DNA of 64,000 nt from Streptomyces avermitilis MA-4680 = NBRC 14893 (GTDB taxonomy: Bacteria; Actinomycetota; Actinomycetes; Streptomycetales; Streptomycetaceae): the NCBI RefSeq assembly GCF_000009765.2, contig NC_003155.5, positions 1,612,001 through 1,676,000 of the forward strand. The letters are read 5' to 3'. The notes beneath the pieces were generated by a model. The model had not been told where the DNA came from and searched no databases. It saw only the letters and a list, made by a program, of their open reading frames with translations. The position numbers were made by a program, and so were the translations under genes. Positions 44,579 to 53,387 of this stretch are shown here, one piece after another (the first letter of the stretch is position 1; every line of letters begins with the position of its first letter).

Positions 44579-45990
44579 CGGTCGAGGTACCGCAGCGCGG
44601 ATCGGGCGGCGTTCGCACCGCACATGCCATGCACCCCGGCGCCGGGCGGGGTGGCCGCCGAGCACAGGTAGACGCCGGGGATGCCGGTGCTGTAGGGGTC
44701 GAGGGCCACGCGGGGGCGCAGCGCGACCTGCCGTGCGGTGTTGGCACCGCCGACGATGTCGCCGCCGACGAAGTTCGTGTTGGAGCGGGCCAGTTCGGCG
44801 GTCGAGCGCGCCGCGATCCCCACGATCCGGTCCCTGAAGCCCGGTGCGAACCGCTCGATCTGCCGCAGGACCGCCTCGGTGGCGTCACCGGGATAGCCGT
44901 GCGGGACGTGCGCGTACGCCCAGATCGGGTGGACGTCGCCGCGGGAGCGGCTGGGGTCGGCGAGGTACTGCTGGCCGACCAGGACGAACGGGCGCTCGGG
45001 CATCCGCCCCCCTGCGGTCTGCGCCTCGGTGCGGACGACCTCTTCCAGGGTGCCGCCCAGGTGCACGGTGCCCGCGCGGCGGCATGCCTCATGGGTCCAG
45101 GGGATGCCGTCCTGGACGGCGAGGTCCACCTTGAACGCGGCCGGGCCGTGCCGCCAGCCCTCGTAGGCGCTGCGCACCCGGCCGGGCAGCCGGTCGCCGC
45201 AGATCCGTGCCGCCGCGCCGGGCGCGGTGTCGAGCATGACGATCCGGGCGGCGGCGAGTTGGTCCAGGGAGTCCACCCGCACCCCCGTCTCGATGGTCCC
45301 GCCGAGCTGGGCGAGCAGTGCGGCCAGCGCATCGGTGATGGTGCGCGACCCGCCGCGGGCGACCGGCCAGCCGAAGCGGTGGGCGGCGCCGACGAGCATC
45401 AGCCCCACCGCGGAACTGGTGGGCCCCGTCAGTGGATGCATCAGGTGCGCCGCCGCCCCCGCGAACAGCGCCCTGGCCTCCGCACCGCGCCAGCGCCGGG
45501 CCACCGTCGTGGCCGGCTGGAGCGCCCGGAGCCCGAAGCGGGCCAGCTCCACCGGGTGGGCGGGCAGATGGGGGACCGGACGCAGCAGATCCTCGGTGAG
45601 TGCGTCGAAGTCCTCGGCCAGCGGGGCGAACAGCCGCTCCCAGGCCGGGCCGTCCGGGCCGAGTCCGCGCACGGTCCGCTCCATGGAACGGACCAGCACC
45701 CCGGCCCGCCCGCCGTCCAGTGGATGGGCCAGGTCGACGTCGGGCCACGCCCAGGTGACGCCGTACCGCTCCAGGCCGAGGGTCCGCAGGAACGGCGAGC
45801 CGACGCCCAGCGGGTGCACGGCGGAGCAGTGGTCGTGCAGCAGCCCGGGAACGGTCAGTTCGCTGGTCCGGGTGCCGCCGCCGATCTCGTCGGCGGCCTC
45901 CAGGACCGTCACCTTCAGGCCCCGCCGCGCCAGGGCGACGGCGGCGGCCAGCCCGTTCGGCCCGGCCCCCACCACGATCGCGTCACTCAT
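44575..45990 (-). CDS. FAD-dependent oxidoreductase, phytoene-desaturase-like
   Basis: A 471-residue flavoprotein. The N-terminal dinucleotide-binding motif is VVGAGPNGLAAAVALARRG and VTVLEAADEIGGGTRT; the C-terminal FAD contact is GVYLCSAATPPGAGVHGMCG. This is the CrtI/NAD(P)-binding_8 family, used for desaturating or oxidising lipids, carotenoids and terpenoids. It overlaps the DUF3556 gene by 8 bases and PucR by 4. Substrate presumably hydrophobic, matching the membrane partner and the acyl-CoA ligase. Confidence 0.85.
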   Translation of the reverse strand: MSDAIVVGAGPNGLAAAVALARRGLKVTVLEAADEIGGGTRTSELTVPGLLHDHCSAVHPLGVGSPFLRTLGLERYGVTWAWPDVDLAHPLDGGRAGVLVRSMERTVRGLGPDGPAWERLFAPLAEDFDALTEDLLRPVPHLPAHPVELARFGLRALQPATTVARRWRGAEARALFAGAAAHLMHPLTGPTSSAVGLMLVGAAHRFGWPVARGGSRTITDALAALLAQLGGTIETGVRVDSLDQLAAARIVMLDTAPGAAARICGDRLPGRVRSAYEGWRHGPAAFKVDLAVQDGIPWTHEACRRAGTVHLGGTLEEVVRTEAQTAGGRMPERPFVLVGQQYLADPSRSRGDVHPIWAYAHVPHGYPGDATEAVLRQIERFAPGFRDRIVGIAARSTAELARSNTNFVGGDIVGGANTARQVALRPRVALDPYSTGIPGVYLCSAATPPGAGVHGMCGANAARSALRYLDR

Positions 45991-47725
45991 GTGCGGCCGC
46001 CGCCTCGGTCACCGGTCGCGGTGCCTCGATGGGCTCGACGGGGATCGCGGGCGTGTCGTCGTCGAGCCAGGGCTGCCGGACCACCATGTCCCGCACGTTC
46101 ACATAGCCCTCCTCGATCAGGCCGCTCGCCGCGTCCACGATGCGGTAGTGCTGGCGCGAGCGGTGCGTCGGCTGCGACTCGAGCAGGACGACGCGCAGCT
46201 CGCCCGGCGCGAAGCCGCACCGCTGCTGCACGGCGGCCACCAGCTGCTCGTTGTGCAGATGGCCGTCGCCGAAGTTCCAGCCGAGGACCGCTCCCGCCAC
46301 CATCTCGCCCTCGCGTACATCGTAGGACTCCACGTCGTCCACGGCTCGCGGCAGCAGCCCGACCAGCGCGCGGCCGTGGCTGTGCATGGCGCGCCAGGCC
46401 AGCCCCTGGTGCAGCACGAGCTCGGCGGTGTCGGCGCCGTACAGGCGGGTGAGCTGGTCGACGGGCAGACCGGACGCCTTGACGATGTGCTCGTTGAGCC
46501 GGTGCTCGGTGCCCTTGCGGAAACACCACAGGCCGGTGGCCCAGTTGCCGGCGTAGTAGCGCATCGAAGGGAGGAACGACACCAGGTCGGGGCGGACATG
46601 GCCGAGCACCGGGACCATGACCAGGCTCAGCACCAACACCGCGGCCAGCGCCGGGGAGTGCAGCGCGAAGGCACCGACCGCGGCGTCGTGGCCGAAGAGG
46701 ACGAGCGCCGAGTAGATGAAGAAGACGTTCCACTCCAGCGGCACGCCCATCGGGAAGGTCGACATGATGTGCAGGTGGAAGACGACCATCACGGCCAGCG
46801 CGACGGTGGTGACGGTCCCGCCGTGCGAGAGCACCAGGACCAGCGGCACCACGTACTCGATGACCGTGCCGCCGTGCGCGGCCGCGGCGGCCAGGCCGGA
46901 CGGCCGCAGATCGTCGGGGTAGTGCCGGTACAGCCGGCGCTTGAGCCAGGCGGGACGCAGCGGACTGTTGCTGATCATCACCGCCACCACGAACGGGAAG
47001 TGGCGGTTGAGCTTGGAGGTGGCGGCGCCCCACCACAGGGCGAGCATGATCAGCTTCAGTGCGGCGGTCATGTCGGCCGCCGGGAAGAGGAAGACCAGCA
47101 GTGTCAGTCCGTAGTGCTCGGCGCGAGCGGCGAGGAAGACGGTCTTGTCGCGCAGCCCGAGCAGCGCGAGTGCCGCGGCGAGCACGGCGACGCGCCACGG
47201 AGCCGCCACGCCGGCCGCCCCCGGGCCGCCCGGTGCGCACAGCAGCCACCCGGCCGCCCCCAGCACCGCCGCGTACAGGGTCACATCGGCCGCCGTCCGC
47301 CGGGTCCCCGAGGTGAACGGGATCCTGTCCGGCCACGGTGGCAGCCGTACGGTGCCGGGGCGCAGCCAGTGCAGGAAGGCGCCGACCGGCGGCAGGAAGT
47401 GTGAGCTGAGCGGGCCGGAGCCGCAGCCGAGGCCCAGAACCTCGTACAACAGCGTCCAGACGACGAGTTTCTGGTAGACGAGCGGCTCGGCCCACCATGA
47501 GCCGAAGTGCGCGATGCCGCCGACGCCGGGGGTCAGGGAGACGACCGCGATGCCGCCGAGCGCGTACGCCGTGATCTTCACCAGGTACAGCAGGTGCACG
47601 ATGCCGGGGGTACCGAAGCCGTGCCCGGCCCAGTGCTCGGCGAGCGGCCTGATGCGTTGCTGGTACGGGCGGGTGCGCCACTGCCGGATGTCGACGTCCG
47701 CCATGTTCGGTGCGAGGAATCCCAT
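45983..47725 (-). CDS. DUF3556 multi-pass membrane protein
   Basis: A 580-residue protein with about 9-10 membrane spans in the first 400 residues (YLVKITAYALGGIAVVSL, TLYAAVLGAAGWLLCA, AALALLGLRDKTVF, HGLTLLVFLFPAADM-like segment and others) and a soluble C-terminal domain of about 170 residues. It resembles the DUF3556 transmembrane family of actinobacteria, of unknown function. It is placed between an acyl-CoA ligase and an FAD oxidoreductase, with 18 bases to the ligase stop. A lipid-handling or vitamin-K-epoxidase-like role is conceivable but not shown. Confidence 0.72.
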   Translation of the reverse strand: MGFLAPNMADVDIRQWRTRPYQQRIRPLAEHWAGHGFGTPGIVHLLYLVKITAYALGGIAVVSLTPGVGGIAHFGSWWAEPLVYQKLVVWTLLYEVLGLGCGSGPLSSHFLPPVGAFLHWLRPGTVRLPPWPDRIPFTSGTRRTAADVTLYAAVLGAAGWLLCAPGGPGAAGVAAPWRVAVLAAALALLGLRDKTVFLAARAEHYGLTLLVFLFPAADMTAALKLIMLALWWGAATSKLNRHFPFVVAVMISNSPLRPAWLKRRLYRHYPDDLRPSGLAAAAAHGGTVIEYVVPLVLVLSHGGTVTTVALAVMVVFHLHIMSTFPMGVPLEWNVFFIYSALVLFGHDAAVGAFALHSPALAAVLVLSLVMVPVLGHVRPDLVSFLPSMRYYAGNWATGLWCFRKGTEHRLNEHIVKASGLPVDQLTRLYGADTAELVLHQGLAWRAMHSHGRALVGLLPRAVDDVESYDVREGEMVAGAVLGWNFGDGHLHNEQLVAAVQQRCGFAPGELRVVLLESQPTHRSRQHYRIVDAASGLIEEGYVNVRDMVVRQPWLDDDTPAIPVEPIEAPRPVTEAAAAHE

Positions 47726-47743
47726 GACTGTCTCCGTGTCCGT

Positions 47744-49201
47744 TCAGCCGGCCGTGGTGAGGGCGGTGGTCCCGGACCGGAGCGCGGGCTTGTCCGTCTT
47801 GCCGACGGGGTTCCTGGGGAGCCGGCCGACGAGGGTGATCCCCGTCGGCACTTTGAACTCGGCCAGCCGCGCCCGGCAGTGGTCGAGCAGGTCGGCCGTG
47901 GTGGCCGACGCGCCCGGGCGCAGCGCCACGAAGGCCACCGGTACCTCGCCGAGCCGCGGTTCGGCGGCGCCCACGACGGCGGCTTCCAGCACCTCGGGGT
48001 GGTCGCCGAGGACGGTCTCGATCTCCTTGGGGTAGATGTTCTCGCCGCCCCGGATGATCAGGTCCTTGATGCGGTCGACCAGCACCAGATAGCCGTCCTC
48101 GTCGAAGCGGCCGACATCGCCCGTGTGCAGCCAGCCGTCGATCACGGTGCGGGCGGTCTCCTCCGGGCGGCCCAGATAGCCGCGCATCACGTTGGGACCG
48201 CGTACCACCACCTCACCGGTCGCCCCCGCTGGGGCGATCCGGCCCTGCGGGTCCATGACGGCGACCTGCTGTCCGGGCAACGGCAGTCCGACCGTCCCGG
48301 GCTTGCGCCGGCCGTACAGCGGGTTGGTGGTGGAGGCGCAGGTCCCCTCGGAGAGGCCGTAGCCCTCCAGGACCGGGATGTCGTAGCGGCGCTCGAACCG
48401 CTCGATGAGCGCGGCCGGCATCGGCGCCGCCCCGCAGGCGGCGAACCGTACCGACGAGGTGTCGGGCCGTACGTGGTCCGGCAGTTCGGCGAGCATCGAG
48501 TAGATCGCCGGGACCGCGGAGAAGCAGGTCGGGCGGACCGTGGCGACCAGGTCGAAGAAGGTCTCCGCCCGGAACCGCCCGGCCACCGTGACCCGGCCGC
48601 CGGCCAGCAGCGGGGACAACACGCCGACCACGATCCCGTTGACGTGGAACAGCGGCAGGATCAGCAGGCTGTGGTCGGTCTCGGTCAGCCGGGCGGTGCC
48701 GGTCATCATCTCCGCCATGGCGGCGAGGTTGGCGTGGTCGAGCATCACACCCTTGGGGCGCCCGGTGCTGCCGCTGGTGTAGATCAGCAGGGCGAGCGCG
48801 CCCGCGTCCGTCTCCGGGGCGGTCGTGTCCTCGGGGCCGGTGCTCAGCTCGGCCACGGGCAGCGCCCCGGCGAGCGGTGACGGTCCGGCGGTGACGGCCA
48901 CCGCGGCTCCCGCGTCGCCGAGTTGGTACCGCACCTCGCTCTCGGTGAGTGCCGGGTTGACCGGGGTGACAGCGGCGCCGAGCCGCCAGGCGGCGAAGAG
49001 CGCGACGACGAAGTCCGCCGTGTTGGGCAGCAGCAGCGCCACCACGTCGCCGCGTCCGACGCCCCGCGCCCGCAGGGCCGACGCCGCCCGGCGCACCCGC
49101 CGGGCGAACGCCGCGTTGTCCAGATCTGCCGCGTCGTCAGCTATACAGGCACCGTCCGCGTCCTGTCGGGCCCGCAGATCTGGCAGTTCCGCACTGTGCA
49201 T
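47744..49201 (-). CDS. Acyl-CoA ligase (AMP-forming)
   Basis: A 485-residue ANL-superfamily enzyme. The P-loop is IYTSGSTGRPKGVMLDH, the A5 motif EGYGLSEGTCAS, A7 GWLHTGDVGRFDEDGYL, A8 RIKDLIIRGGENIYPKEIE, and the catalytic Lys is in NPVGKTDKPAL. It activates a carboxylic acid with ATP and CoA. It is about 50 residues shorter than many fatty-acyl ligases at the N-terminus, but complete. GAGGAGCCGAC precedes ATG 49201. It heads the lower operon. Confidence 0.92.
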   Translation of the reverse strand: MHSAELPDLRARQDADGACIADDAADLDNAAFARRVRRAASALRARGVGRGDVVALLLPNTADFVVALFAAWRLGAAVTPVNPALTESEVRYQLGDAGAAVAVTAGPSPLAGALPVAELSTGPEDTTAPETDAGALALLIYTSGSTGRPKGVMLDHANLAAMAEMMTGTARLTETDHSLLILPLFHVNGIVVGVLSPLLAGGRVTVAGRFRAETFFDLVATVRPTCFSAVPAIYSMLAELPDHVRPDTSSVRFAACGAAPMPAALIERFERRYDIPVLEGYGLSEGTCASTTNPLYGRRKPGTVGLPLPGQQVAVMDPQGRIAPAGATGEVVVRGPNVMRGYLGRPEETARTVIDGWLHTGDVGRFDEDGYLVLVDRIKDLIIRGGENIYPKEIETVLGDHPEVLEAAVVGAAEPRLGEVPVAFVALRPGASATTADLLDHCRARLAEFKVPTGITLVGRLPRNPVGKTDKPALRSGTTALTTAG

Positions 49202-49611
49202 GTCGGCTCCTCGAAGTACGTCGGCGGACGTCGGACGGACGGGGTGCGCGTCCCGAGGCGGGACGGATGTCCGGTACGTGAGGAGAGACGGTACGAATCG
49301 GCGGTGCCCCCGGCCCATGGGCGCGGGCGACGACGCTCGGGCCGGTCCTTGTGCGCGGCGCACGAGGCCGGGGGCGGGAGGGCCACGATGGTGCCGGCGC
49401 ACGAGAGCGGGGCGGGACGCCACAAGCACACCCGGCGCCCAAGAACCCGGCAGGACACCCGCAATGGACCGCGCCGGCGCCGAGGCACGGTTGCACTCGG
49501 GGCCGGCGCGGGGGTCGGTGGGGCTGTGGTGGGAGGTCGGGCAAGAGGCCCTGCCCCGCGCCGGCGGCGAGCGATGTGCTCCGGGTCGGCGCGGGTCGTC
49601 GGGGACCGCGG
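49202..49611. other. 410-base gap splitting the acyl-CoA cluster
   Basis: No gene with family features. It must carry the promoter of the ligase operon and the end of the dehydrogenase operon. I found no clear terminator stem or operator here. Confidence 0.5.
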
Positions 49612-50823
49612 TCAGACGAAGGCGCTCTCGCCGGTGACCGCCTTGCCGACGATGAGCGTGTTCATCTCACGGGTGCCTTCGAAGGAGTAGATCGCCTCCG
49701 CGTCGGCGAAGAACCGGGCGATGTCGTAGTCGAGCACGATCCCGTTGCCGCCGAAGATCTCCCGGCACCACGCCACCACTTCGCGCATCCGCGAGGTGAC
49801 GAACGCCTTCGCCAGCGAGGAGTGCTCGTCGCGGAAGACACCGGCGTCCTGGAGTCGCGCGAGCTGGACCAGCATGCCCCAGCAGGCGGTGATGTTGCCG
49901 AGGCTCTTGACCAACAGGTCCTGCACCATCTGGAACCGTGCGATCGGGCGGCCGAACTGCTTGCGCTCCTTGGCGTAGCCCAGCGCCAGCTCGTAGGCGC
50001 CGAGCATCACGCCGAGGGCCTGCCAGGCGACCCCGCTGCGGGTGGCGCGGAGGATCTCCGCCACGTCGCGGAAGGAGTCGATGCGCTGGAGGCGGTTGGC
50101 CTCGGGCACCTTGACGTCGGTCAGGGTGATCTCGGCGTTCTCCACGATCCTGAACGCGATCTTGTTCTCGATCTTCACCGGGGAGAAGCCCGGGGTGCCC
50201 TTCTCCACCACGAAGCCCTTGACCTTGCCGTCCGCCTCGTCGCGGGCCCAGACCACCACCAGATCGGCGAACGTCGCGTTGCCGATCCACCGCTTGGCGC
50301 CGTTGAGCACCCAGTTCTCCCCGTCCCGGCGAGCCGTGGTCCGCATGCCGCCGGCCACGTCGGAGCCGCCGAGGGGTTCGGTCATCGCGAAGGCGCCGAT
50401 GGTGTCCAGCGCGGCCATCGAGGGCAGCCAGCGGTCTCGCTGCTCCTGGTCGCCGCCGCGGTAGATGCTGTACATCGCCAGGCCGCTGTGTACGCCGAAG
50501 AACGTGGCACTGGAGGCGTCGGTGCGGGTGTACTCCATCGACAGCATGCCGACCAGCAGATTGCTCCCGGCCGGCAGCGGGTCGCCGTACCCCTCGTAGG
50601 GAACGCCCGCGAGTCCGAGGTCGCGGAACTTGCCGATGAGCTCGCGGGGGAACTCGCCCTTCGCCCAGTACTCGTTGACCAGCGGCTTGACCTCGGTGCG
50701 CATGAACGCCCGGGCGTGCGTCAGCAGTTCGCGCTCATGCGGCGGCAGCAGCGACTCGATGTCGTAGAAGTCGGCGGCCAACCGCTCGTCGACGGATGTC
50801 TTCTCGGGCAGCAGGGCGGTCAT
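49612..50823 (-). CDS. Acyl-CoA dehydrogenase, glutaryl-CoA dehydrogenase-like
   Basis: A 403-residue flavoprotein dehydrogenase. SATFFGVHSGLAMYSIY, FAMTEPLGGSDVAGGMRTTA (FAD loop) and VLNGAKRWIGNATFADLVVV are typical; the catalytic Glu lies in the FEGTREMN loop near the C-terminus, as in GcdH. ATG 50823 overlaps the HADH stop (ATGA), with GGAGACC upstream. In the cluster it could perform the alpha,beta-oxidation step. Confidence 0.9.
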   Translation of the reverse strand: MTALLPEKTSVDERLAADFYDIESLLPPHERELLTHARAFMRTEVKPLVNEYWAKGEFPRELIGKFRDLGLAGVPYEGYGDPLPAGSNLLVGMLSMEYTRTDASSATFFGVHSGLAMYSIYRGGDQEQRDRWLPSMAALDTIGAFAMTEPLGGSDVAGGMRTTARRDGENWVLNGAKRWIGNATFADLVVVWARDEADGKVKGFVVEKGTPGFSPVKIENKIAFRIVENAEITLTDVKVPEANRLQRIDSFRDVAEILRATRSGVAWQALGVMLGAYELALGYAKERKQFGRPIARFQMVQDLLVKSLGNITACWGMLVQLARLQDAGVFRDEHSSLAKAFVTSRMREVVAWCREIFGGNGIVLDYDIARFFADAEAIYSFEGTREMNTLIVGKAVTGESAFV

Positions 50824-51776
50824 GACCGGGTCTCCTTCTCCAGGTGGGTGGCGCTGTCCCGGGCGGACAGCACGGCGATCTGCCGGGCGTCGCGCTCCTG
50901 GCTGAGGTCGGCGTAGGAGCGGGAGCCGTAGGCGTTCTCGACGGCCTCGACCAGCCGTTCGACGTGTTCGGGGCTCTGCTCGGGGCGGCCGAGCGAGTCC
51001 CACATCTTCTGCATCGACACGCCGATGTGCTCGGCCATGTGCCGGTAGCCGCCGGGGCCGCCGCCGAGGTGCGCGCCGAGGAACGGGCCCACCGTGGCCC
51101 AGCGCAGGCCGAGCGAGTTCACCATCACGGTGTCCAGTTCCGCCGGGCTGACGACGCCCTGCTCGACGAGGTAGATCGCCTCCCGGCTGAGGGCGTTCTG
51201 GAGGCGGTTGCCGACGAACCCGGGGATCTCCTTGCGTTCCACGACCGGGACCCGGCCGACGAAGCGGTAGAACTCCACGGCCCGCGCCACGCTCTCCTCC
51301 GAGGTGCGCTCGCCGGGCACCACCTCCACCAGCGGCACCAGGTGCGGCGGGTTGAAGGGGTGGCCGATCAGGATCCGGCCGGCGTCCTCGATGGTGTCCG
51401 TGAACGCCGTGGCGGGGATCGCCGAGGAGGAGCTGAGCAACAGCGCGTGCGCGGGGGCGGTACCGACCAGGTCGGTGAACAGTTCCCGCTTGAAGGCGGC
51501 GTTCTCGGGGCCGTTCTCCTGGACGACGTCGGCGTCGCGCACCGCGTCGGCGAGGTCGTCGGCGATCAGCACCCGCTCGGCGAGGCCGTGCACGTCCAGG
51601 CCCTGGGCGGCCAGCTGCCCGGCCGCCTGGTCGAGTGCCTCGGCGACCGCCTCGGCCAGGTCCGGTCGCGGGTCGGTGATCCGTACCCGTATGCCGTGCC
51701 CCGCGAAGAGCGCGGCCCAGGACAGTCCGATCGTCCCGGCGCCGACCACCGCGGCGGCGGTGAATGGCTTGGTCAT
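50820..51776 (-). CDS. 3-hydroxyacyl-CoA dehydrogenase, lambda-crystallin/carnitine-dehydrogenase type
   Basis: A 318-residue NAD-dependent dehydrogenase. The Rossmann motif is VVGAGTIGLSWAALFAGHG, the active-site His lies in GHPFNPPHLVPLVEVV and the partner Glu/Asn segment in QENGPENAAFKRELF. The PFNPPHL.PLVEVV form is that of L-carnitine dehydrogenase and lambda-crystallin, not fatty-acid FadB. It therefore may oxidise a hydroxylated short or branched acyl group. Lies 38 bases from the decarboxylase gene and couples to the dehydrogenase. Confidence 0.88.
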   Translation of the reverse strand: MTKPFTAAAVVGAGTIGLSWAALFAGHGIRVRITDPRPDLAEAVAEALDQAAGQLAAQGLDVHGLAERVLIADDLADAVRDADVVQENGPENAAFKRELFTDLVGTAPAHALLLSSSSAIPATAFTDTIEDAGRILIGHPFNPPHLVPLVEVVPGERTSEESVARAVEFYRFVGRVPVVERKEIPGFVGNRLQNALSREAIYLVEQGVVSPAELDTVMVNSLGLRWATVGPFLGAHLGGGPGGYRHMAEHIGVSMQKMWDSLGRPEQSPEHVERLVEAVENAYGSRSYADLSQERDARQIAVLSARDSATHLEKETRS

Positions 51777-51814
51777 CACATGTCTTCTTTCTGCGTCCGT
51801 GACCGTGGCCGCGC

Positions 51815-52570
51815 TCACCGCGTGGGGTACGCGGGGTGGGCCAGGTAGTCGTGGACCGGCTTGACCGGCGCGAGGGTCAGATCGGTGAGGATGTGGCTGG
51901 CGGAGATGACCTCGCGCACCGGCAGATCGGCCAGCGGCGCCAGCACGTGCTGGAACAGCTGAAGCCGGGCGGGGCCGGTCCAGGCACCCTTCACCGTGAT
52001 GTCGGTGATCTCGTTGCGCACCAACTGCGCGACCTGCGGCGCCCCGTCGAAGCCGGGGACCAGCTTGAGCATGTAGGTCGGCACACCGACCTGGGCCACG
52101 GCCTCCTCGACCGACAACTCGTAGTGCTTGTAGCCCATGGTGGCGGTCGCCACCCGGAGCGTGCCGACGTCGAGGACGCCGACCAGCGCGCCGTGTTCGG
52201 CGTAGAGGCCGGGCGAGCCGGCGGTCTTGGGGTAGGCACTGGCCTCGCGGCCGGAGGTGATGGCCGGAAGGTTGTCCAGGTACATGGCGTGCAGGTACTC
52301 GCCCCGCTCCCCCTGGTAGGTGACCGGGATCGCCTGGCCCGACTCGGTGTACGGGCCGTACCCGCTGACGTCGCCCATCCGCATGACCTCGAAGCGCACC
52401 AGCGGTTCGTCGATCTCCAACGGTTCCGGCACCACCGCGCGCAGGGCCTCGTGGTCGGTGCGGTAGACGATGTTGAGGTACTCGCGGTTGGTGAACCGCG
52501 GCACGACCGGCGGATAGGCCGGGTTGGCCAGCGGCGTCGCGAAGTGCCGGGGCACGTCCTGCTGATTCAT
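51815..52570 (-). CDS. Acetoacetate decarboxylase-like protein
   Basis: A 251-residue ADC-family protein. The Schiff-base lysine is K115 in ASAYPKTAGSP; R29, E61 and E76 also stand at the numbers that are catalytic in the Clostridium acetobutylicum enzyme, so it is probably an active decarboxylase of beta-keto acids (or a related aldolase/dehydratase). TTCACTG-type regulatory sites are not seen. It lies between enoyl-CoA hydratase and HADH genes, so it may remove CO2 from a beta-keto intermediate. Confidence 0.9.
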   Translation of the reverse strand: MNQQDVPRHFATPLANPAYPPVVPRFTNREYLNIVYRTDHEALRAVVPEPLEIDEPLVRFEVMRMGDVSGYGPYTESGQAIPVTYQGERGEYLHAMYLDNLPAITSGREASAYPKTAGSPGLYAEHGALVGVLDVGTLRVATATMGYKHYELSVEEAVAQVGVPTYMLKLVPGFDGAPQVAQLVRNEITDITVKGAWTGPARLQLFQHVLAPLADLPVREVISASHILTDLTLAPVKPVHDYLAHPAYPTR

Positions 52571-52590
52571 GGTGGGTTCTCCCTCGGGTT

Positions 52591-53361
52591 CTACCGGCCC
52601 TGCCAGACCGGGGAGCGGCGCTCGGTGAAGGCGGTCATGCCCTCGCGCACGTCGGCGGAGGCCGCGAGAGTGGCCATCAGCCGCCCCTGTACGGCGAACG
52701 CCTCCTCCTCGGGCGCGCCGTCCGCGGCGCGGACGAGGTTCTTGACGGCGGCCAGGGCCAGCGGGGCGTTCTGCGCGATCCGCTCGGCCAGGTGCAGTGC
52801 GGTGGCGACGGTCTCCCCCGCCGCGACCACACGGTTGGCGATGCCGAGCTGTCCGGCCCGTTCGCCGGAGACCGGCTCGCCGGTGAGCAGCAGTTCCATC
52901 GCCAGGTGGTACGGGATGCGCTTGGGCAGCCGGATCACTCCGCCGCCCGCCGCGATCAGCCCGCGGCCGACCTCCGGCAGACCGAACCTGGCGTCGTCCG
53001 CGGCGACGATCAGATCGCAGCCCAGGGCCAGTTCGAATCCGCCGCCCATCGCCCAGCCCTCGACGGCCGCGATCAGCGGCTTGGTGGTCCGCGCCCGGGT
53101 GAGCCCGCCGAAGCCGCGCCCCGGGATCTCGGGCGATTCACCGGCCAGCGCGGCCTTGAGGTCCATCCCGGCGCTGAACGTGCCCTGGGCGCCGGTGAGC
53201 ACCGCTGCGCGCAGGGCGGGGTCCGCCTCCAACTGGTCTATGGCGAAAGCAAGTTGAGTGGCTACGGCGGCGTTGACCGCGTTGCGCGCCTTCGGCCGGT
53301 CGATGGTGATGAGCAGGGACGAACCGATGGTCTCGGTCCGCACCTCGGTGGTGCTGTGCAT
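52591..53361 (-). CDS. Enoyl-CoA hydratase/isomerase
   Basis: A 256-residue crotonase. The CoA oxyanion-hole segments are GTFSAGMDLKAALAG and AAVEGWAMGGGFELALGCDL; the second-catalytic region GLPEVGRGLIAAGGGVIRLP shows Glu at the first acidic site and Ala-Ala at the next position, so hydration versus isomerase activity is open. 20 bases separate it from the decarboxylase gene. Confidence 0.9.
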   Translation of the reverse strand: MHSTTEVRTETIGSSLLITIDRPKARNAVNAAVATQLAFAIDQLEADPALRAAVLTGAQGTFSAGMDLKAALAGESPEIPGRGFGGLTRARTTKPLIAAVEGWAMGGGFELALGCDLIVAADDARFGLPEVGRGLIAAGGGVIRLPKRIPYHLAMELLLTGEPVSGERAGQLGIANRVVAAGETVATALHLAERIAQNAPLALAAVKNLVRAADGAPEEEAFAVQGRLMATLAASADVREGMTAFTERRSPVWQGR

Positions 53362-53387
53362 GGTGTGAATCCTTGGTCGACGGTGAG

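Noticed and set aside
49202..49611. A cysteine/arginine-rich small protein on the minus strand
   Set aside because: No ribosome binding site, no family features and composition like GC-rich noise.
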